NCBI RefSeq assembly: GCF_018343815.1 | Contig: NZ_CP060791.1 | Span: 700,113-764,112 of the forward strand | Direction: 5' to 3' | DNA from: Chlamydia crocodili | GTDB lineage: Bacteria > Chlamydiota > Chlamydiia > Chlamydiales > Chlamydiaceae | DNA length: 64,000 nt | Shown: in pieces, positions 50,553 through 60,709 of the stretch | How positions within the stretch are numbered: the stretch's first letter is position 1 | How the letters are laid out: each line of letters opens with the position of its first letter | Notes under the pieces: generated by a model | What the model saw: only the letters and a program-made list of their open reading frames with translations | Databases searched by the model: none | What the model was told of the DNA's origin: nothing | Position numbers and translations under genes: made by a program

Positions 50553-50679
50553 TACAAATATCTTTGTTGATCACGGATACTCGTAACATCGACAAAAAAT
50601 CCTCGGGCTTGAGCGAAGATTTTCAATCTCAAAAAAAAACTATTTAGAATAAACAGGTTGGTAAAAAAAAATATTCTTT

Positions 50680-50958
50680 CTAAGATGGCGGAGCGAAGGG
50701 ACGTAATGTGTTAAACACATCACAAAGGGTGTTGATCAATAGTATTCCGGCTGCAATGAAAACTAAGAAGGAACCAATAACAAAGTAGGCTCCGGAAAAA
50801 GGTAGTGTTGCTTGGGGAAGGAAACTTAAACCAGAAAAAATCAAAGCAAGAATTAAAAATACAGCAGCCATTGCAATCATCACAACATTACGCGAAGAAG
50901 CGTACACTTGTTGTTGATAATCTGTGCGTAAAGAATTGACTGGAATTTCCGTGTTCAT
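50680..50958 (-). CDS. Small two-helix membrane protein, candidate Inc
   Basis: 92 aa. Short polar N-terminus, two hydrophobic helices (about 24-46 and 53-78) separated by a tight polar turn, and a short proline-rich C-terminus. This is the minimal bilobed Inc layout. It sits in the CT440 position upstream of tsp on the same strand, 127 bases away. Role unknown. Confidence 0.65.
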   Translation of the reverse strand: MNTEIPVNSLRTDYQQQVYASSRNVVMIAMAAVFLILALIFSGLSFLPQATLPFSGAYFVIGSFLVFIAAGILLINTLCDVFNTLRPFAPPS

Positions 50959-51071
50959 GGGTTCCCTTCGACCTAAAGAACAAATATTATAAAAAAAATG
51001 ACATAAGAAAACACTTAAAATAAAAGTTTTAAATCTAATATTGCAACTTAGATTGTTTTTGAGATTCTTTT

Positions 51072-52022
51072 ATGCATTATCTTTATTTTTTCGCATTGAT
51101 AGCTTCTTTCTTAATTCCTGGAGCCCTTCCTTGTGCATACGCTGAAGATTTTCCTTGGATAGCACCTAAATCTCTTGCCATACTCGGTAGCCCTTTTATT
51201 GATGTCGTCCTCGATGTTCACGGAGAATTTATTGAAAGTTGCAATTTGAAAATCGGGGAGATACAGACTATAAGTGCTTCTGATGTGAAAAAAATTTTTT
51301 TTATGTATAAAGGAGTTTTTCCAGAAAATCCTATCCGAGTGACAAGGAAGGAGCCTCTAAGTCTTACAGAAGATCAGCTCGCAAACCTGGGTATCACGAG
51401 TTTGCGTAACGGAAATCCTTACTTTAATTATCTAAAACAGACGGAATATGGCCCCGCATTTAATGAATTAGATCAATTTCGTCTAGTCTTGCGTTGTCCG
51501 AATCAAGAAGATACTTTATGTTATTTTCTTCAAAACGTTCCCGAATGTTCAACAGAACTGTGTCTATCGCCAGACGGGGGCTATGCTCTGATTGATAGTG
51601 AATTGTTCATTTCTGGCTGCTGTATAGAGAGTTTTTTAAAAAAGACTGGAAGCCAGGCGCAGAAAATCATGCTTGATCTCAATAACTCACGCATTGCTTA
51701 TGAGTTTAGAGATCGGATTTGGTCATTGTTACCCCACGTAAACGTTCTTTTTTTGTCTGAGAGTTCAATAGAAGCTTTAACTGGTATTTCGAATGCGACT
51801 ATAGCAAGACGTTTGCTTTCTCGTGTTATCCCTATGATATTCGTACAAAATGTATCCGAAAATGAATCGTATATTTATTTTATCCAAAACGGAAAAGAAA
51901 CAGCTTATTGTTCAAAACAAGATCTCCAGCAAATAGTTTTGGGATTTCTTTTTGGTTATATTAACAATAATGTAGTAGATTATTGTTTTCACTCTGCTGA
52001 TCTTTTGATTGATAATGCCTAA
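51072..52022 (+). CDS. Secreted hypothetical protein
   Basis: Unrecognised 316-aa protein. A typical signal peptide (MHYLYFFALIASFLIP, cleavage near ALPCAYA-ED, residue 24-25) predicts periplasmic or surface location. The mature part has alternating strand and helix character with several Cys residues (CNLK, LRCPNQ, CYFLQ, CSTELC, SGCCIES), so disulfides are possible. There is no catalytic motif. A terminator-like hairpin follows it, so it is separate from the str operon. Confidence 0.6.
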   Translation: MHYLYFFALIASFLIPGALPCAYAEDFPWIAPKSLAILGSPFIDVVLDVHGEFIESCNLKIGEIQTISASDVKKIFFMYKGVFPENPIRVTRKEPLSLTEDQLANLGITSLRNGNPYFNYLKQTEYGPAFNELDQFRLVLRCPNQEDTLCYFLQNVPECSTELCLSPDGGYALIDSELFISGCCIESFLKKTGSQAQKIMLDLNNSRIAYEFRDRIWSLLPHVNVLFLSESSIEALTGISNATIARRLLSRVIPMIFVQNVSENESYIYFIQNGKETAYCSKQDLQQIVLGFLFGYINNNVVDYCFHSADLLIDNA

Positions 52023-52060
52023 TTTCTTCTCCTATGAAGGTGAAGACTCGTTTTTTTTCA

Positions 52061-52106
52061 ATTCTAAAACTGAAAAATAAGTTTTTCATATTAGAATGAT
52101 TTTTTT
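52061..52106 (+). terminator. Terminator after the 51.1 kb secreted gene
   Basis: ATTCTAA (52061-52067) pairs with TTAGAAT (52091-52097), with a nested AAACT/AGTTT stem inside. It is followed by GAT and six T. Confidence 0.6.
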
Positions 52107-52151
52107 GAATATCAGATGATTATATGCTGATTCCCATCTAAAAATAAGCCC

Positions 52152-52181
52152 TTGCAAACAAAGGGATCCTTACTCTATATT
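52152..52181 (+). promoter_or_regulatory. Candidate sigma66 promoter of the rpsL operon
   Basis: TTGCAA (52152-52157) and TATATT (52176-52181) with an 18-base spacer, about 40 bases before rpsL. Both hexamers are near consensus. Confidence 0.6.
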
Positions 52182-52220
52182 TTCCCCCTTATAGTAGTTA
52201 GGTTGAATTGAGAAGGATAC

Positions 52221-52592
52221 ATGCCAACCATTAATCAATTAATACGTAAAAAGCGTCAATCTAGCGCGTCTAGAAAGAAATCTCCAGCCTTGCAGAAATG
52301 TCCACAGAGACGTGGTGTATGCCTACAAGTGAAGACAAAGACTCCTAAAAAGCCGAACTCAGCTTTGCGTAAAGTTGCCTGGGTGCGCTTGTCTAACGGC
52401 CAAGAAGTCATCGCTTACATTGGTGGTGAAGGCCATAATTTACAAGAGCACAGCATTGTTTTGGTTCAAGGCGGCAGGGTTAAAGATTTGCCCGGTGTTC
52501 GTTATCATATTGTTCGTGGAGCTCTAGACTGTGCTGCTGTCAAAAATAGAAAACAAAGCCGTTCTCGATACGGAGCAAAGCGTCCTAAGTAG
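52221..52592 (+). CDS. rpsL: 30S ribosomal protein S12
   Basis: Decoding-centre protein of the small subunit; 123 aa. Signature: [34 protein letters not shown] (with the Lys of PKKPNSA that streptomycin-resistance changes hit still wild type) and [28 protein letters not shown]. First gene of the str operon. Confidence 0.98.
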   Translation: MPTINQLIRKKRQSSASRKKSPALQKCPQRRGVCLQVKTKTPKKPNSALRKVAWVRLSNGQEVIAYIGGEGHNLQEHSIVLVQGGRVKDLPGVRYHIVRGALDCAAVKNRKQSRSRYGAKRPK

Positions 52593-52635
52593 GACTATTC
52601 TTTATTTAGGAATGAGAAGTTAGAGGTTAATTTAT

Positions 52636-53109
52636 ATGTCAAGACGACATGCCGCTGAGAAGAAAGTAATTCCAGCAGATCCCATCTATGGAAGCGTAAC
52701 CCTAGAAAGGTTCATTAATAAAGTTATGATGCATGGGAAAAAAAGCATCGCTAGGAAGATAGTTTATTCTGCTTTAGATAGATTTTCTAAGAAAATAGGA
52801 GCGGAGAATGTGCTAGAGGCTTTTGAAGAAGCCTTGGAAAATGCAAAGCCTTTGCTTGAAGTTCGCTCTCGTCGTGTTGGTGGAGCTACATATCAAGTTC
52901 CTGTAGAAGTTGCTTCGGGACGAAGAGACTGTTTGGCTATGCAATGGATTATTAAACACGCTAGAGCAAAGCCTGGAAAATCTATGGAGATGGGATTAGC
53001 AACTGAGCTCATTGATTGTTTCAATAAACAGGGAGCTACTATTAAAAAACGTGAAGATACCCACCGTATGGCTGAAGCTAATAAAGCATTTGCTCATTAT
53101 AAGTGGTAA
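52636..53109 (+). CDS. rpsG: 30S ribosomal protein S7
   Basis: Small-subunit head assembly protein that contacts tRNA in the E site; 157 aa. Signature: MSRRHAAEKKVIPADPIYGS, NKVMMHGKKSIARKIVY, VRSRRVGGATYQVPVEV and KKREDTHRMAEANKAFAHYKW. It lies 43 bases after rpsL. Confidence 0.98.
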   Translation: MSRRHAAEKKVIPADPIYGSVTLERFINKVMMHGKKSIARKIVYSALDRFSKKIGAENVLEAFEEALENAKPLLEVRSRRVGGATYQVPVEVASGRRDCLAMQWIIKHARAKPGKSMEMGLATELIDCFNKQGATIKKREDTHRMAEANKAFAHYKW

Positions 53110-53150
53110 AATAATATTTAATCTCGGTTTGGAAGAGGCATAACAAGTTC

Positions 53151-55235
53151 ATGAGTGATCAGGAATTCGATTTAAGCAAAATTAGAAACATCGGTATCAT
53201 GGCACATATCGATGCGGGAAAAACGACAACTACAGAAAGAATTCTTTATTACGCTGGAAGAACTCATAAAATTGGTGAGGTTCATGAAGGCGGAGCTACC
53301 ATGGACTGGATGGAACAGGAGCAAGAAAGAGGTATTACTATTACCTCTGCTGCAACAACTGTTTTCTGGCTAGATTGTAAAATCAATATTATTGACACTC
53401 CTGGACACGTGGACTTCACTATTGAAGTTGAGAGATCTCTTCGTGTTTTAGACGGTGCCGTAGCTGTATTTGATGCAGTGTCTGGAGTTGAGCCTCAATC
53501 AGAGACTGTGTGGAGACAAGCGAATAAGTACGGTGTTCCCCGGATTGCTTTCGTAAATAAAATGGATCGCATGGGTGCGGATTACTTTGCGGCCGTAGAA
53601 TCTATGAAAGAAAAACTTGGTGCTAATGCCATTCCTGTGCACTGTCCTATTGGCGCTGAAAGCCAATTTGTTGGAATGGTGGATCTGATTTCGCAAAAGG
53701 CTCTATATTTTCTAGATGAAACTCTAGGTGCTAAGTGGGAAGAACGAGAAATTCCTGAAGAACTTAAAGAGAAATGTGCAGAACTTCGGTATGCACTTCT
53801 TGAAGAACTTGCTACAGTAGATGAAAGTAATGAAGCTTTCATGATGAAAGTTCTCGAAGATCCAAATTCTATTACCGAAGAAGAAATCCATGATGCGATG
53901 CGCAAAGGGGTTATTGAAAATAAGATCAATCCCGTATTGTGTGGAACTGCCTTTAAGAATAAAGGTGTCCAGCAGCTTCTCAATGTTATTGTAAGATGGT
54001 TGCCTTCACCTAAAGATCGTGGTGTAATCCATGGAATTAATCTAAAGAACAACGAAGAAGTTCATTTAGAACCTAGAAAAGACGGCCCTCTAGCTGCTCT
54101 TGCGTTCAAAATTATGACAGACCCCTATGTTGGTCGTATCACCTTTATCCGTATCTATTCAGGAACTCTTAAAAAGGGTTCAGCTATTCTTAACTCCACT
54201 AAGGATAAAAAAGAGCGGATTTCTCGTTTATTAGAGATGCACGCTAATGAAAGAACCGATAGAGACGAATTTACCGTTGGGGATATCGGTGCTTGTGTAG
54301 GTTTAAAATATTCAGTTACAGGGGATACGCTTTGCGACGATAATCAGGAAATTGTTCTTGAGCGTATTGAAATTCCTGAACCTGTGATTGATATGGCTAT
54401 TGAGCCAAAATCTAAGGGAGATAGAGAGAAATTAGCTCAAGCATTGAGTGCTCTTTCCGAGGAAGATCCTACTTTCCGCGTTACTTCAAACGAGGAGACA
54501 GGACAAACAATTATTTCTGGGATGGGTGAGCTACATTTAGATATTCTTCGCGATCGTATGATTCGCGAATTTAAAGTGGAAGCTAATGTTGGCAAGCCTC
54601 AAGTTTCTTATAAAGAAACAATTACCAAGAATGGCAAAAGCGAAACAAAATACGTGAAACAGTCTGGTGGTCGTGGACAATATGCTCACGTTTGCCTCGA
54701 GATTGAGCCAAATGAACCAGGGAAGGGCAATGAAGTTGTCAGCAAAATTGTTGGCGGTGTTATTCCTAGAGAATATATCCCAGCAGTTATGAAAGGTGTA
54801 GAAGAAGGCTTAAATACAGGTGTTCTTGCTGGTTATGGTTTGGTAGATGTTAAGGTCAACATTGTGTTTGGATCATATCACGAGGTAGATTCCAGTGAAA
54901 TGGCATTTAAAATATGCGGTTCAATGGCTGTGAAAGAAGCTTGCAGAAAAGCCACTCCGGTGATTCTAGAACCTATTATGAAAGTTGCGGTAACGACTCC
55001 TGAGGATCATTTAGGAGATGTTATTGGTGATTTGAATCGTCGTCGTGGAAAAATCTTAGGCCAGGAATCTTCACGAGGTATGGCACAAGTAAATGCCGAG
55101 GTTCCTTTAAGTGAAATGTTTGGATACACAACATCTTTAAGATCCTTGACTTCCGGAAGAGCAACATCAACAATGGAACCAGCCTTCTTTGCTAAGGTTC
55201 CTCAAAAAATTCAAGAAGAGATTGTTAAGAAGTAA
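53151..55235 (+). CDS. fusA: Elongation factor G
   Basis: GTPase that drives ribosomal translocation; 694 aa. G1 is [16 protein letters not shown]2 lies in [12 protein letters not shown]3 is DTPGHVDF, G4 is NKMDRMG. Domains IV and V follow ([45 protein letters not shown]). All look intact. A single fusA gene is seen here, and tuf is not adjacent. Confidence 0.98.
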   Translation: MSDQEFDLSKIRNIGIMAHIDAGKTTTTERILYYAGRTHKIGEVHEGGATMDWMEQEQERGITITSAATTVFWLDCKINIIDTPGHVDFTIEVERSLRVLDGAVAVFDAVSGVEPQSETVWRQANKYGVPRIAFVNKMDRMGADYFAAVESMKEKLGANAIPVHCPIGAESQFVGMVDLISQKALYFLDETLGAKWEEREIPEELKEKCAELRYALLEELATVDESNEAFMMKVLEDPNSITEEEIHDAMRKGVIENKINPVLCGTAFKNKGVQQLLNVIVRWLPSPKDRGVIHGINLKNNEEVHLEPRKDGPLAALAFKIMTDPYVGRITFIRIYSGTLKKGSAILNSTKDKKERISRLLEMHANERTDRDEFTVGDIGACVGLKYSVTGDTLCDDNQEIVLERIEIPEPVIDMAIEPKSKGDREKLAQALSALSEEDPTFRVTSNEETGQTIISGMGELHLDILRDRMIREFKVEANVGKPQVSYKETITKNGKSETKYVKQSGGRGQYAHVCLEIEPNEPGKGNEVVSKIVGGVIPREYIPAVMKGVEEGLNTGVLAGYGLVDVKVNIVFGSYHEVDSSEMAFKICGSMAVKEACRKATPVILEPIMKVAVTTPEDHLGDVIGDLNRRRGKILGQESSRGMAQVNAEVPLSEMFGYTTSLRSLTSGRATSTMEPAFFAKVPQKIQEEIVKK

Positions 55236-55242
55236 GGAATAT

Positions 55243-55560
55243 ATGAAGCAGCAAAAACAGAAAATTCGTATTCGTCTGAAAGGATTCGATCAGGGACAGC
55301 TAGATCGATCAACCGCAGATATTGTTGAGACTGCTAAAAGAACAGGCGCTCGTGTAGCAGGTCCTATTCCTTTGCCTACGAAGAGGGAAGTGTACACTGT
55401 GTTGCGTTCTCCTCACGTAGACAAGAAGTCTAGGGAGCAGTTTGAAATTCGTACGCATAAGCGTTTAATAGATATCTTAGATCCTACAGGAAAAACTATA
55501 GATGCCCTAAAAATGTTAGCTCTTCCAGCAGGAGTTGATATTAAGATCAAGGCTGCATAG
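55243..55560 (+). CDS. rpsJ: 30S ribosomal protein S10
   Basis: Small-subunit head protein, also a transcription antitermination factor (NusE); 105 aa. The ATG at 55243, just after the fusA stop, is the start because [15 protein letters not shown] matches the family; upstream in-frame codons overlap fusA. Signature: [38 protein letters not shown]. In most bacteria rpsJ heads the S10 operon; here it follows fusA. Confidence 0.97.
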   Translation: MKQQKQKIRIRLKGFDQGQLDRSTADIVETAKRTGARVAGPIPLPTKREVYTVLRSPHVDKKSREQFEIRTHKRLIDILDPTGKTIDALKMLALPAGVDIKIKAA

Positions 55561-55577
55561 GTTAAATTGACTCGGCC

Positions 55578-56627
55578 ATGCATTTAGTAGAGAAATTTAA
55601 GGCTCAGAGGGTTTCTCTTCTCTCACGAGAGCTCATTTCTTGTTGCGATTCTACCATTGCTTCTTTTGATGCAGGCCATGTCTATCAATTATTTCTTAGT
55701 ACAACAGATTCTAATCTACCTTATAAGGTAGGGGATTCTTTGGGCGTATTCCCAAAGAATCCTATAAGTGTTGTTGAGAAGATTCTCGAATGTTTAAGTT
55801 ATTCTCCAAAACAACTGGTACAGACTCGAGAATCCTCTCACGTTACCTTCTATGACTTCTTAAGATGCTACGCAAATGTAGATAAACTTCCTGCGAAGCT
55901 TAGGTCCTTTTTCCCTGATACAGAAGATTCTATAAATTTTTATGATGCTATACAGAAATATAAACCTAGTATCCCTATAGAGCTATTTGTACAAAGTGTC
56001 TTACCTCTACTACCTCGCTTTTATTCGATAGCCTCTGCTCCACATCCTCAGGAAAAAAAAATAGAACTGCTAGTTAGGCTTGTAAGTTATCCTGGGGAGT
56101 ATGAGCAGCGTCATGGAGTGTGTTCTTTCTTTTTATGTAAGGAATTAGAGCTAGATGAGAGCTGTTATGCATACGTACAGCCTACCAAACATTTTACCAT
56201 TGGGGATTACATTCATAATAAACCCATTGTCATGATCGGCTCAGGAACCGGAATAGCTCCATATAAAGGTTTCTTACAACAGCGTATTTACAATAAAGAT
56301 CCAGGAACGAACTTACTCTTTTTTGGAGAACGATTTGAGAAGGCGAATTTCTATTATCAAGATTTTTGGAAACAAGCTATTGAAAACCAGTTGTTGCAGC
56401 TTTTTTTAGCTTTTTCTCGCGATGGGGATCAGAAGATCTATGTACAAGATCTACTCAGAAAAGAGGCGGATACGGTCTTAAAAGCATATGAAGGGGGGGC
56501 GTATTTCTTTGTTTGTGGAAGTAAGGTTTTGGGAAGTGAAGTTAAAAAGACTCTAGAAGATATTTTGGGGAAAGATAAGCTCTCCCAATTGAAGGAAGAG
56601 CGTCGTTATGTTATCGATGTCTATTAA
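55578..56627 (+). CDS. cysJ: Sulfite reductase-like flavoprotein (CysJ-type, FAD/NADPH part only)
   Basis: 349-aa oxidoreductase of the CPR/CysJ family. FAD-binding region: PRFYSIAS (about residues 149-156). NADP-binding region: [16 protein letters not shown] and FFGERF; the C-terminus RRYVIDVY fits the family end. The N-terminal FMN flavodoxin domain of full CysJ is missing, and no cysI is in the window, so sulfite reduction is doubtful. It may reduce another flavodoxin or ferredoxin partner. It begins 17 bases after rpsJ and overlaps ispF by 4 bases (convergent). Confidence 0.85.
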   Translation: MHLVEKFKAQRVSLLSRELISCCDSTIASFDAGHVYQLFLSTTDSNLPYKVGDSLGVFPKNPISVVEKILECLSYSPKQLVQTRESSHVTFYDFLRCYANVDKLPAKLRSFFPDTEDSINFYDAIQKYKPSIPIELFVQSVLPLLPRFYSIASAPHPQEKKIELLVRLVSYPGEYEQRHGVCSFFLCKELELDESCYAYVQPTKHFTIGDYIHNKPIVMIGSGTGIAPYKGFLQQRIYNKDPGTNLLFFGERFEKANFYYQDFWKQAIENQLLQLFLAFSRDGDQKIYVQDLLRKEADTVLKAYEGGAYFFVCGSKVLGSEVKKTLEDILGKDKLSQLKEERRYVIDVY

Positions 56628-57154
56628 TTGCAATACTCCATAACTGTGAGTACGCAAAAACATTGTACACCATCACCACAGCCAAAATCACTCAAACCTT
56701 CCCCAGAGGTTGCAGTAATGCCTACGGATCCTAGAGGAATATTTAAAGCAGAGGCAATACTTTGTCTCATAGCAGAGAGTTTTGGAAGAAATTTAGGACG
56801 ATTTCCTTCAATAGTAATAGCTACATGAGAAATCATTTGGTTCGATTTTAAGGATTTTATAGCTTCGGATAAATACACACTACTGTCGGTAATACCACGA
56901 GTATGGAAAAGTTCATCGGCAACTTCTCCTAATATGATTCTATGAGTTACAGAAGAGATGGCGTTGCAAATAGCGTGGAAGACAATATCGCCATCAGAAT
57001 TTGCTTGGAAACCAGGACTATTTTCAAAGATTACCCCAGCTAAAGTGCAGGGTTTTGCAGAACTTTCGGAAAGGAAACGATGGCTATCTTGCCCGATTCC
57101 TACACGATAAATCCATTGCGGTTTAGGCAAAGGAGAGTCATTTTCTGCGTTCAT
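56624..57154 (-). CDS. ispF: 2-C-methyl-D-erythritol 2,4-cyclodiphosphate synthase
   Basis: MEP pathway enzyme cyclising CDP-ME-2-phosphate with release of CMP; 176 aa. Metal ligands in GIGQDSHRF (Asp-x-His), [13 protein letters not shown], and the C-terminal [19 protein letters not shown] block ([17 protein letters not shown]). A 16-residue N-terminal extension precedes the conserved core. ispD of the same pathway is unlinked at 18.4 kb, whereas many bacteria have ispD and ispF adjacent. Confidence 0.95.
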   Translation of the reverse strand: MNAENDSPLPKPQWIYRVGIGQDSHRFLSESSAKPCTLAGVIFENSPGFQANSDGDIVFHAICNAISSVTHRIILGEVADELFHTRGITDSSVYLSEAIKSLKSNQMISHVAITIEGNRPKFLPKLSAMRQSIASALNIPLGSVGITATSGEGLSDFGCGDGVQCFCVLTVMEYCN

Positions 57155-57467
57155 ATTTATTGTACCGTTTTAATATTCCTTATTTTGAGATCGTCGCTCT
57201 TTAATTGGGATGTAAAATCGCCGTAGGCTCAATTTTACCGTGGTTGAGAATCTCGTGAGAAAATATACAAAATAATCAGAATTCACGCACCTATACATAC
57301 ATAAAAATTCTTCTATGTAAGAGTTGACCAGTCTGTAAAAATATTATTTTAATCTTTTAAAGATATATTTTTAATTTATATAAAAATAGATAAGGTGATT
57401 TATTTTTAATATAGAAAGGTTAATAATGTTATAATTTTTTATTATAACACAGATTTTAATTAGAGTT
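57155..57467. other. 313-bp AT-rich divergent intergenic region
   Basis: Between ispF and a candidate Inc gene. A rightward promoter candidate TTGACC (57324-57329) / TTTAAT (57348-57353), spacer 18, and a 7-bp hairpin GTTATAA / TTATAAC (57428-57448) immediately before the gene. No ORF supported. Confidence 0.45.
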
Positions 57468-57899
57468 ATGCAGATTAGATTCGAGACAAATCAGGATTTT
57501 GACGATAGAGTAGGACAAATATTTCCTAGAAGTTGTTATATGTTATTTCCTAGAGATGATGAAGGTATATGGGATATCTCTTATGATTGGGATTTAACGA
57601 ATCCTACGGCTTTGAAAAATTCAGCTTTAGCAGTGATTCCTGTGATTGGTTCAATCATTGGGTTAATCAAGTTATTCAGCGTATGGTCTGTCAATCTACG
57701 CGGCGAAAGTAAAAGAAAAATACTTGTTTATACAGTCACCGGATTAATGGAATTTTGTGGTCTAGGGATTGTTACCTTAGTGCTAAAAATTCTTTGTTTA
57801 TTTTTTAAAATTATTTTTTCTAGAAATAGAAGAGAGCAAATTCTTCCTGAATATCCTCAAGATCGCAGTCATGCATCTTCCGGTCTGATTTTTTCGTAA
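57468..57899 (+). CDS. Candidate small Inc-like membrane protein
   Basis: 143 aa, unrecognised. A soluble N-terminal half (about 1-50) is followed by two hydrophobic stretches (about 52-76 and 86-117) separated by a short basic loop (NLRGESKRK), then a short charged tail. The separation is a little longer than in classic bilobed Inc proteins. No SD-like sequence is evident before the ATG. The hairpin just upstream could reduce translation. No functional motif is seen. Confidence 0.5.
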   Translation: MQIRFETNQDFDDRVGQIFPRSCYMLFPRDDEGIWDISYDWDLTNPTALKNSALAVIPVIGSIIGLIKLFSVWSVNLRGESKRKILVYTVTGLMEFCGLGIVTLVLKILCLFFKIIFSRNRREQILPEYPQDRSHASSGLIFS

Positions 57900-57935
57900 A
57901 CTCTTTGATTAGAGTTTATGTTCTTAGAAATATCA

Positions 57936-57964
57936 TTGCTTTAAAGCGAATATTTCCCTATGAT
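57936..57964 (+). promoter_or_regulatory. Candidate sigma66 promoter for tRNA-Phe
   Basis: TTGCTT (57936-57941) and TATGAT (57959-57964) with exactly 17 bases between. It ends 14 bases before the tRNA, a normal distance for direct tRNA transcription. Confidence 0.6.
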
Positions 57965-57977
57965 AACCTACTGAAAT

Positions 57978-58050
57978 GGCTGGATAGCTCAGTTGGTAGA
58001 GCAGAGGATTGAAGATCCTTGTGTCGTCGGTTCGACCCCGGCTCCGGCCA
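57978..58050 (+). tRNA. tRNA-Phe(GAA)
   Basis: Acceptor GGCTGGA pairs with TCCGGCC. The D arm is AGCTCAGTTGGTAGAGC. The anticodon stem GAGGA/TCCTT encloses TTGAAGA, anticodon GAA. The T loop is TTCGACC and the discriminator is A. Confidence 0.96.
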
Positions 58051-58198
58051 TACTCGGTTAACGTTCAACGTGTCTAGTTTTTCTTGGAAAACTAAAATCA
58101 AGGACTTTGTATTTTTTTATAATTTCAGGGTTTGCTAAAGTATTTGGCAAATCTATTGAGTCCTAAGCACAGAATAAAGAATCATAAGGAAAGAATTA

Positions 58199-58519
58199 AT
58201 GAAGTCTTACGCGATAATTCAGACCGGAAGCAAGCAATATCAGGTTACTGAAGGGGATGTAATTGACGTCGAATTGTTAGACGGCGTTTCCGAGGGACAA
58301 GAAGTTGTTTTCGATCAAGTGTTGTTTACTTTTGATGGATCTAAAGTTTCTTTAGGGACTCCTACGGTAAAGAATGCTGTAGTAAAAGGTCAGTTGCTTT
58401 CTCGAGTTCGTGGAGAAAAAGTAACGGCCTATAAATACAAAAGACGTAAAAATTATCATCGTAAGACTGGTCACCGTCAGAATTACCTTAGAGTAAAAAT
58501 TAGTAATCTAGTGATGTAA
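58199..58519 (+). CDS. rplU: 50S ribosomal protein L21
   Basis: Large-subunit protein; 106 aa. Signature: YAIIQTGSKQYQVTEGDVIDVELL and the C-terminal KYKRRKNYHRKTGHRQNYLRVKI. First gene of rplU-rpmA, with rpmA 30 bases downstream. Confidence 0.97.
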   Translation: MKSYAIIQTGSKQYQVTEGDVIDVELLDGVSEGQEVVFDQVLFTFDGSKVSLGTPTVKNAVVKGQLLSRVRGEKVTAYKYKRRKNYHRKTGHRQNYLRVKISNLVM

Positions 58520-58549
58520 TCGACTGGTGGATAACTAAAGGATTTTGAA

Positions 58550-58798
58550 ATGGCACATAAGAAAGGTCAGGGAGCAAGCCGTAACGGTCGCGATTCAGAG
58601 TCAAAGCGTCTCGGTATGAAAGTAGGCGCAGGACAAAGAGTTTCCACGGGAAGTATTCTTGTAAGACAAAGAGGCACTAAGTGGCATCCTTCACAAAATG
58701 TAGGTAGAGGTCGTGACGATACTTTATTTGCTTTGATAGACGGCATTGTTGTCACTAAGAAGACAGATCGTACATATATTTCTGTTCTTCCAGAATAG
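58550..58798 (+). CDS. rpmA: 50S ribosomal protein L27
   Basis: Large-subunit protein near the peptidyl transferase centre; 82 aa. Signature [20 protein letters not shown] and [29 protein letters not shown]. The N-terminus begins directly at AHKKG, so there is no cleavable propeptide of the Firmicutes type. A strong hairpin follows the gene. Confidence 0.97.
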   Translation: MAHKKGQGASRNGRDSESKRLGMKVGAGQRVSTGSILVRQRGTKWHPSQNVGRGRDDTLFALIDGIVVTKKTDRTYISVLPE

Positions 58799-58833
58799 GT
58801 CTTAAAAGGCTCTTCAAAAACCAATTATCTAGG

Positions 58834-58875
58834 AAGCTCTGTTTTTTGCTCATGCATAAAACGGGGCTTTTCTAT
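58834..58875 (+). terminator. Intrinsic terminator after rpmA
   Basis: AAGCTCTGTTTT pairs with AAAACGGGGCTT over 12 bp (two G-T pairs) around TTGCTCATGCAT, followed by a short T-rich stretch. It separates rplU-rpmA from obgE. Confidence 0.8.
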
Positions 58876-58910
58876 TTTAACAGCGTTTACGATTTAGGGA
58901 TAAGTATACA

Positions 58911-59918
58911 ATGTTTTTAGATCAAATTACTATAGAGTTGCGTGCTGGGAAAGGCGGTAACGGTGTCGTAGCCTGGAGGAAGGAGAAATACCTACCGAAA
59001 GGCGGTCCTTATGGCGGTAATGGCGGTGTTGGTGGATCTATTGTTATTGAATCAGCTACGCATGTATACTCTTTTGAATCCTATAGGAATATACGCTTTT
59101 TAAAAGCTGAAGATGGGCAATCTGGAGCAACTAATAATCGTTCTGGGAGAAACGGAAAAGATTTGGTTTTGGTAGTTCCTGAAGGAACGTTATTACGTGA
59201 TGTAGAGACTCGAGAGATTCTTTATGATTTTGCCAAAGATGGAGAACGTTTAGTTATTTGTCGTGGAGGCAAAGGCGGGAAAGGAAATACTTTCTTCAAG
59301 ACATCAACAAATCGTGCTCCTACAAAAGCTACTCCAGGAAAACCTGGAGAAGTGCGGGAAGTCGAGCTAGAGTTAAAACTCATAGCAGATATTGGTCTTG
59401 TAGGCTTCCCGAATGCTGGTAAATCCACGTTATTTAATACTCTTGCTAAAACAGAAGTTAAAGTGGGGGCATATCCATTTACTACACTTCAGCCTGTATT
59501 AGGGCTAATTCCCTGTCAGGAAAGATTGTACCAGAAACCATGGATTATCGCAGATATTCCCGGAATCATAGAAGGCGCTCATCAAAATCGTGGTTTGGGA
59601 TTAGATTTTCTAAGGCATATTGAACGCACTAGATTGTTATTATTTGTTATCGATATTTGTGGATGTGAGAGGTCCTCTCCCGAAGAAGATTTACGTATTC
59701 TTATGGATGAACTTTTACATTATAAAGAAGATCTTGCTGATAAAGGCAGGATCATCGCTTTAAATAAGATCGATGATCTTCTTCCTGATGAGAGACAGGA
59801 ACGCCTAGAGAATTTTCAAAGACTCTTTCCTTCCGAAAAGTTTGTGATGTTATCCGGACTTACTGGGGAAGGTGTAGATCTATTGAACAGTCTCTTCACA
59901 AATAGACTTACTGTGTAA
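58911..59918 (+). CDS. obgE: Obg-family GTPase
   Basis: Essential GTPase linked to 50S assembly and stress; 335 aa. The glycine-rich Obg fold comes first ([26 protein letters not shown]), then the G domain with [27 protein letters not shown] and NKIDDL. The C-terminal OCT domain seen in Bacillus is absent, as in most Gram-negatives. The 3' end overlaps the convergent metal permease by 103 bases, which code the end of the GTPase domain and the permease tail. Confidence 0.97.
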   Translation: MFLDQITIELRAGKGGNGVVAWRKEKYLPKGGPYGGNGGVGGSIVIESATHVYSFESYRNIRFLKAEDGQSGATNNRSGRNGKDLVLVVPEGTLLRDVETREILYDFAKDGERLVICRGGKGGKGNTFFKTSTNRAPTKATPGKPGEVREVELELKLIADIGLVGFPNAGKSTLFNTLAKTEVKVGAYPFTTLQPVLGLIPCQERLYQKPWIIADIPGIIEGAHQNRGLGLDFLRHIERTRLLLFVIDICGCERSSPEEDLRILMDELLHYKEDLADKGRIIALNKIDDLLPDERQERLENFQRLFPSEKFVMLSGLTGEGVDLLNSLFTNRLTV

Positions 59919-60709
59919 GCAATACCCATCAAAATGGCAATTGTCGGTCCTGCAGGGAAATCCAGGGCATAGGCAAGGACAATTCCGGAAAATGAGCATA
60001 GAATGTTTAAGAGAACGGAAACGATCATAATATTGACCATCCTATAGGAAAATCTACAAGCGATCGATATAGGCAAAACGAGCATGCTTAGCATCAAGAT
60101 AACACCCATGATGTAAATCAGCATGACGATGGTAATTGCTGTTAAAATTAGTAACAGGAAATACCATGTCTGTACAGAGTAGCGACTGAGCATCATGTAT
60201 TTTTCATCGAAACATAATGCAAGGAATCTTGTATGACAGAGTGCTACAGTTGTAAGAACAACAATATCTAATATTCCCAGGCTATAGAGATCATGAGTTG
60301 TTACCCAAAGAATATTTCCGAAAAGGAAATTCACTAGCTCTGAATTAAAGGCGGGAAGCTGGGAGATAAAGATAATCCCAATTGCCATTCCTACAGACCA
60401 AATCATAGCGATAAGAGCATCTTCTCTTTCTTGATACTTGAGATGAATTTTTCCAATACAAATTGCCAGGATTATTGCTCCAACTATAGCTCCGTACATA
60501 GGGGAAAACTCAAGATTTAGTCGATATTGAATCCATAAGGTAAGCCCAATTCCTCCTAAAATAGAATGGGAGATGCTTCCACTGATAGACACGATACGTT
60601 TGACTACGATGTAAGTTCCTACAACTCCCCCAGCAATAGATGCTCCTAAAGCTGCAAGTAAAGAAGGAAAGAGTAGAGAGGGAAGGATATGATCAAAAAA
60701 AGAAATCAT
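59816..60709 (-). CDS. Metal ABC transporter permease (ZnuB/TroCD type)
   Basis: Inner-membrane permease of a zinc/manganese importer; 297 aa with about eight hydrophobic segments. ABC-3 family features: [27 protein letters not shown] near the N-terminus, and [20 protein letters not shown] in the permease core. The C-terminus has a charged tail that lies over the end of obgE. The start overlaps the ATPase gene by 4 bases, giving a three-gene operon. It resembles CT417 (from memory). Confidence 0.9.
   Translation of the reverse strand: MISFFDHILPSLLFPSLLAALGASIAGGVVGTYIVVKRIVSISGSISHSILGGIGLTLWIQYRLNLEFSPMYGAIVGAIILAICIGKIHLKYQEREDALIAMIWSVGMAIGIIFISQLPAFNSELVNFLFGNILWVTTHDLYSLGILDIVVLTTVALCHTRFLALCFDEKYMMLSRYSVQTWYFLLLILTAITIVMLIYIMGVILMLSMLVLPISIACRFSYRMVNIMIVSVLLNILCSFSGIVLAYALDFPAGPTIAILMGIAYTVSLFVKRLFNRSTPSPVSPDNITNFSEGKSL

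Noticed and set aside
53582..54052. 156-codon leftward frame inside fusA
   Set aside because: Shadow of a highly conserved gene; no recognisable domain.
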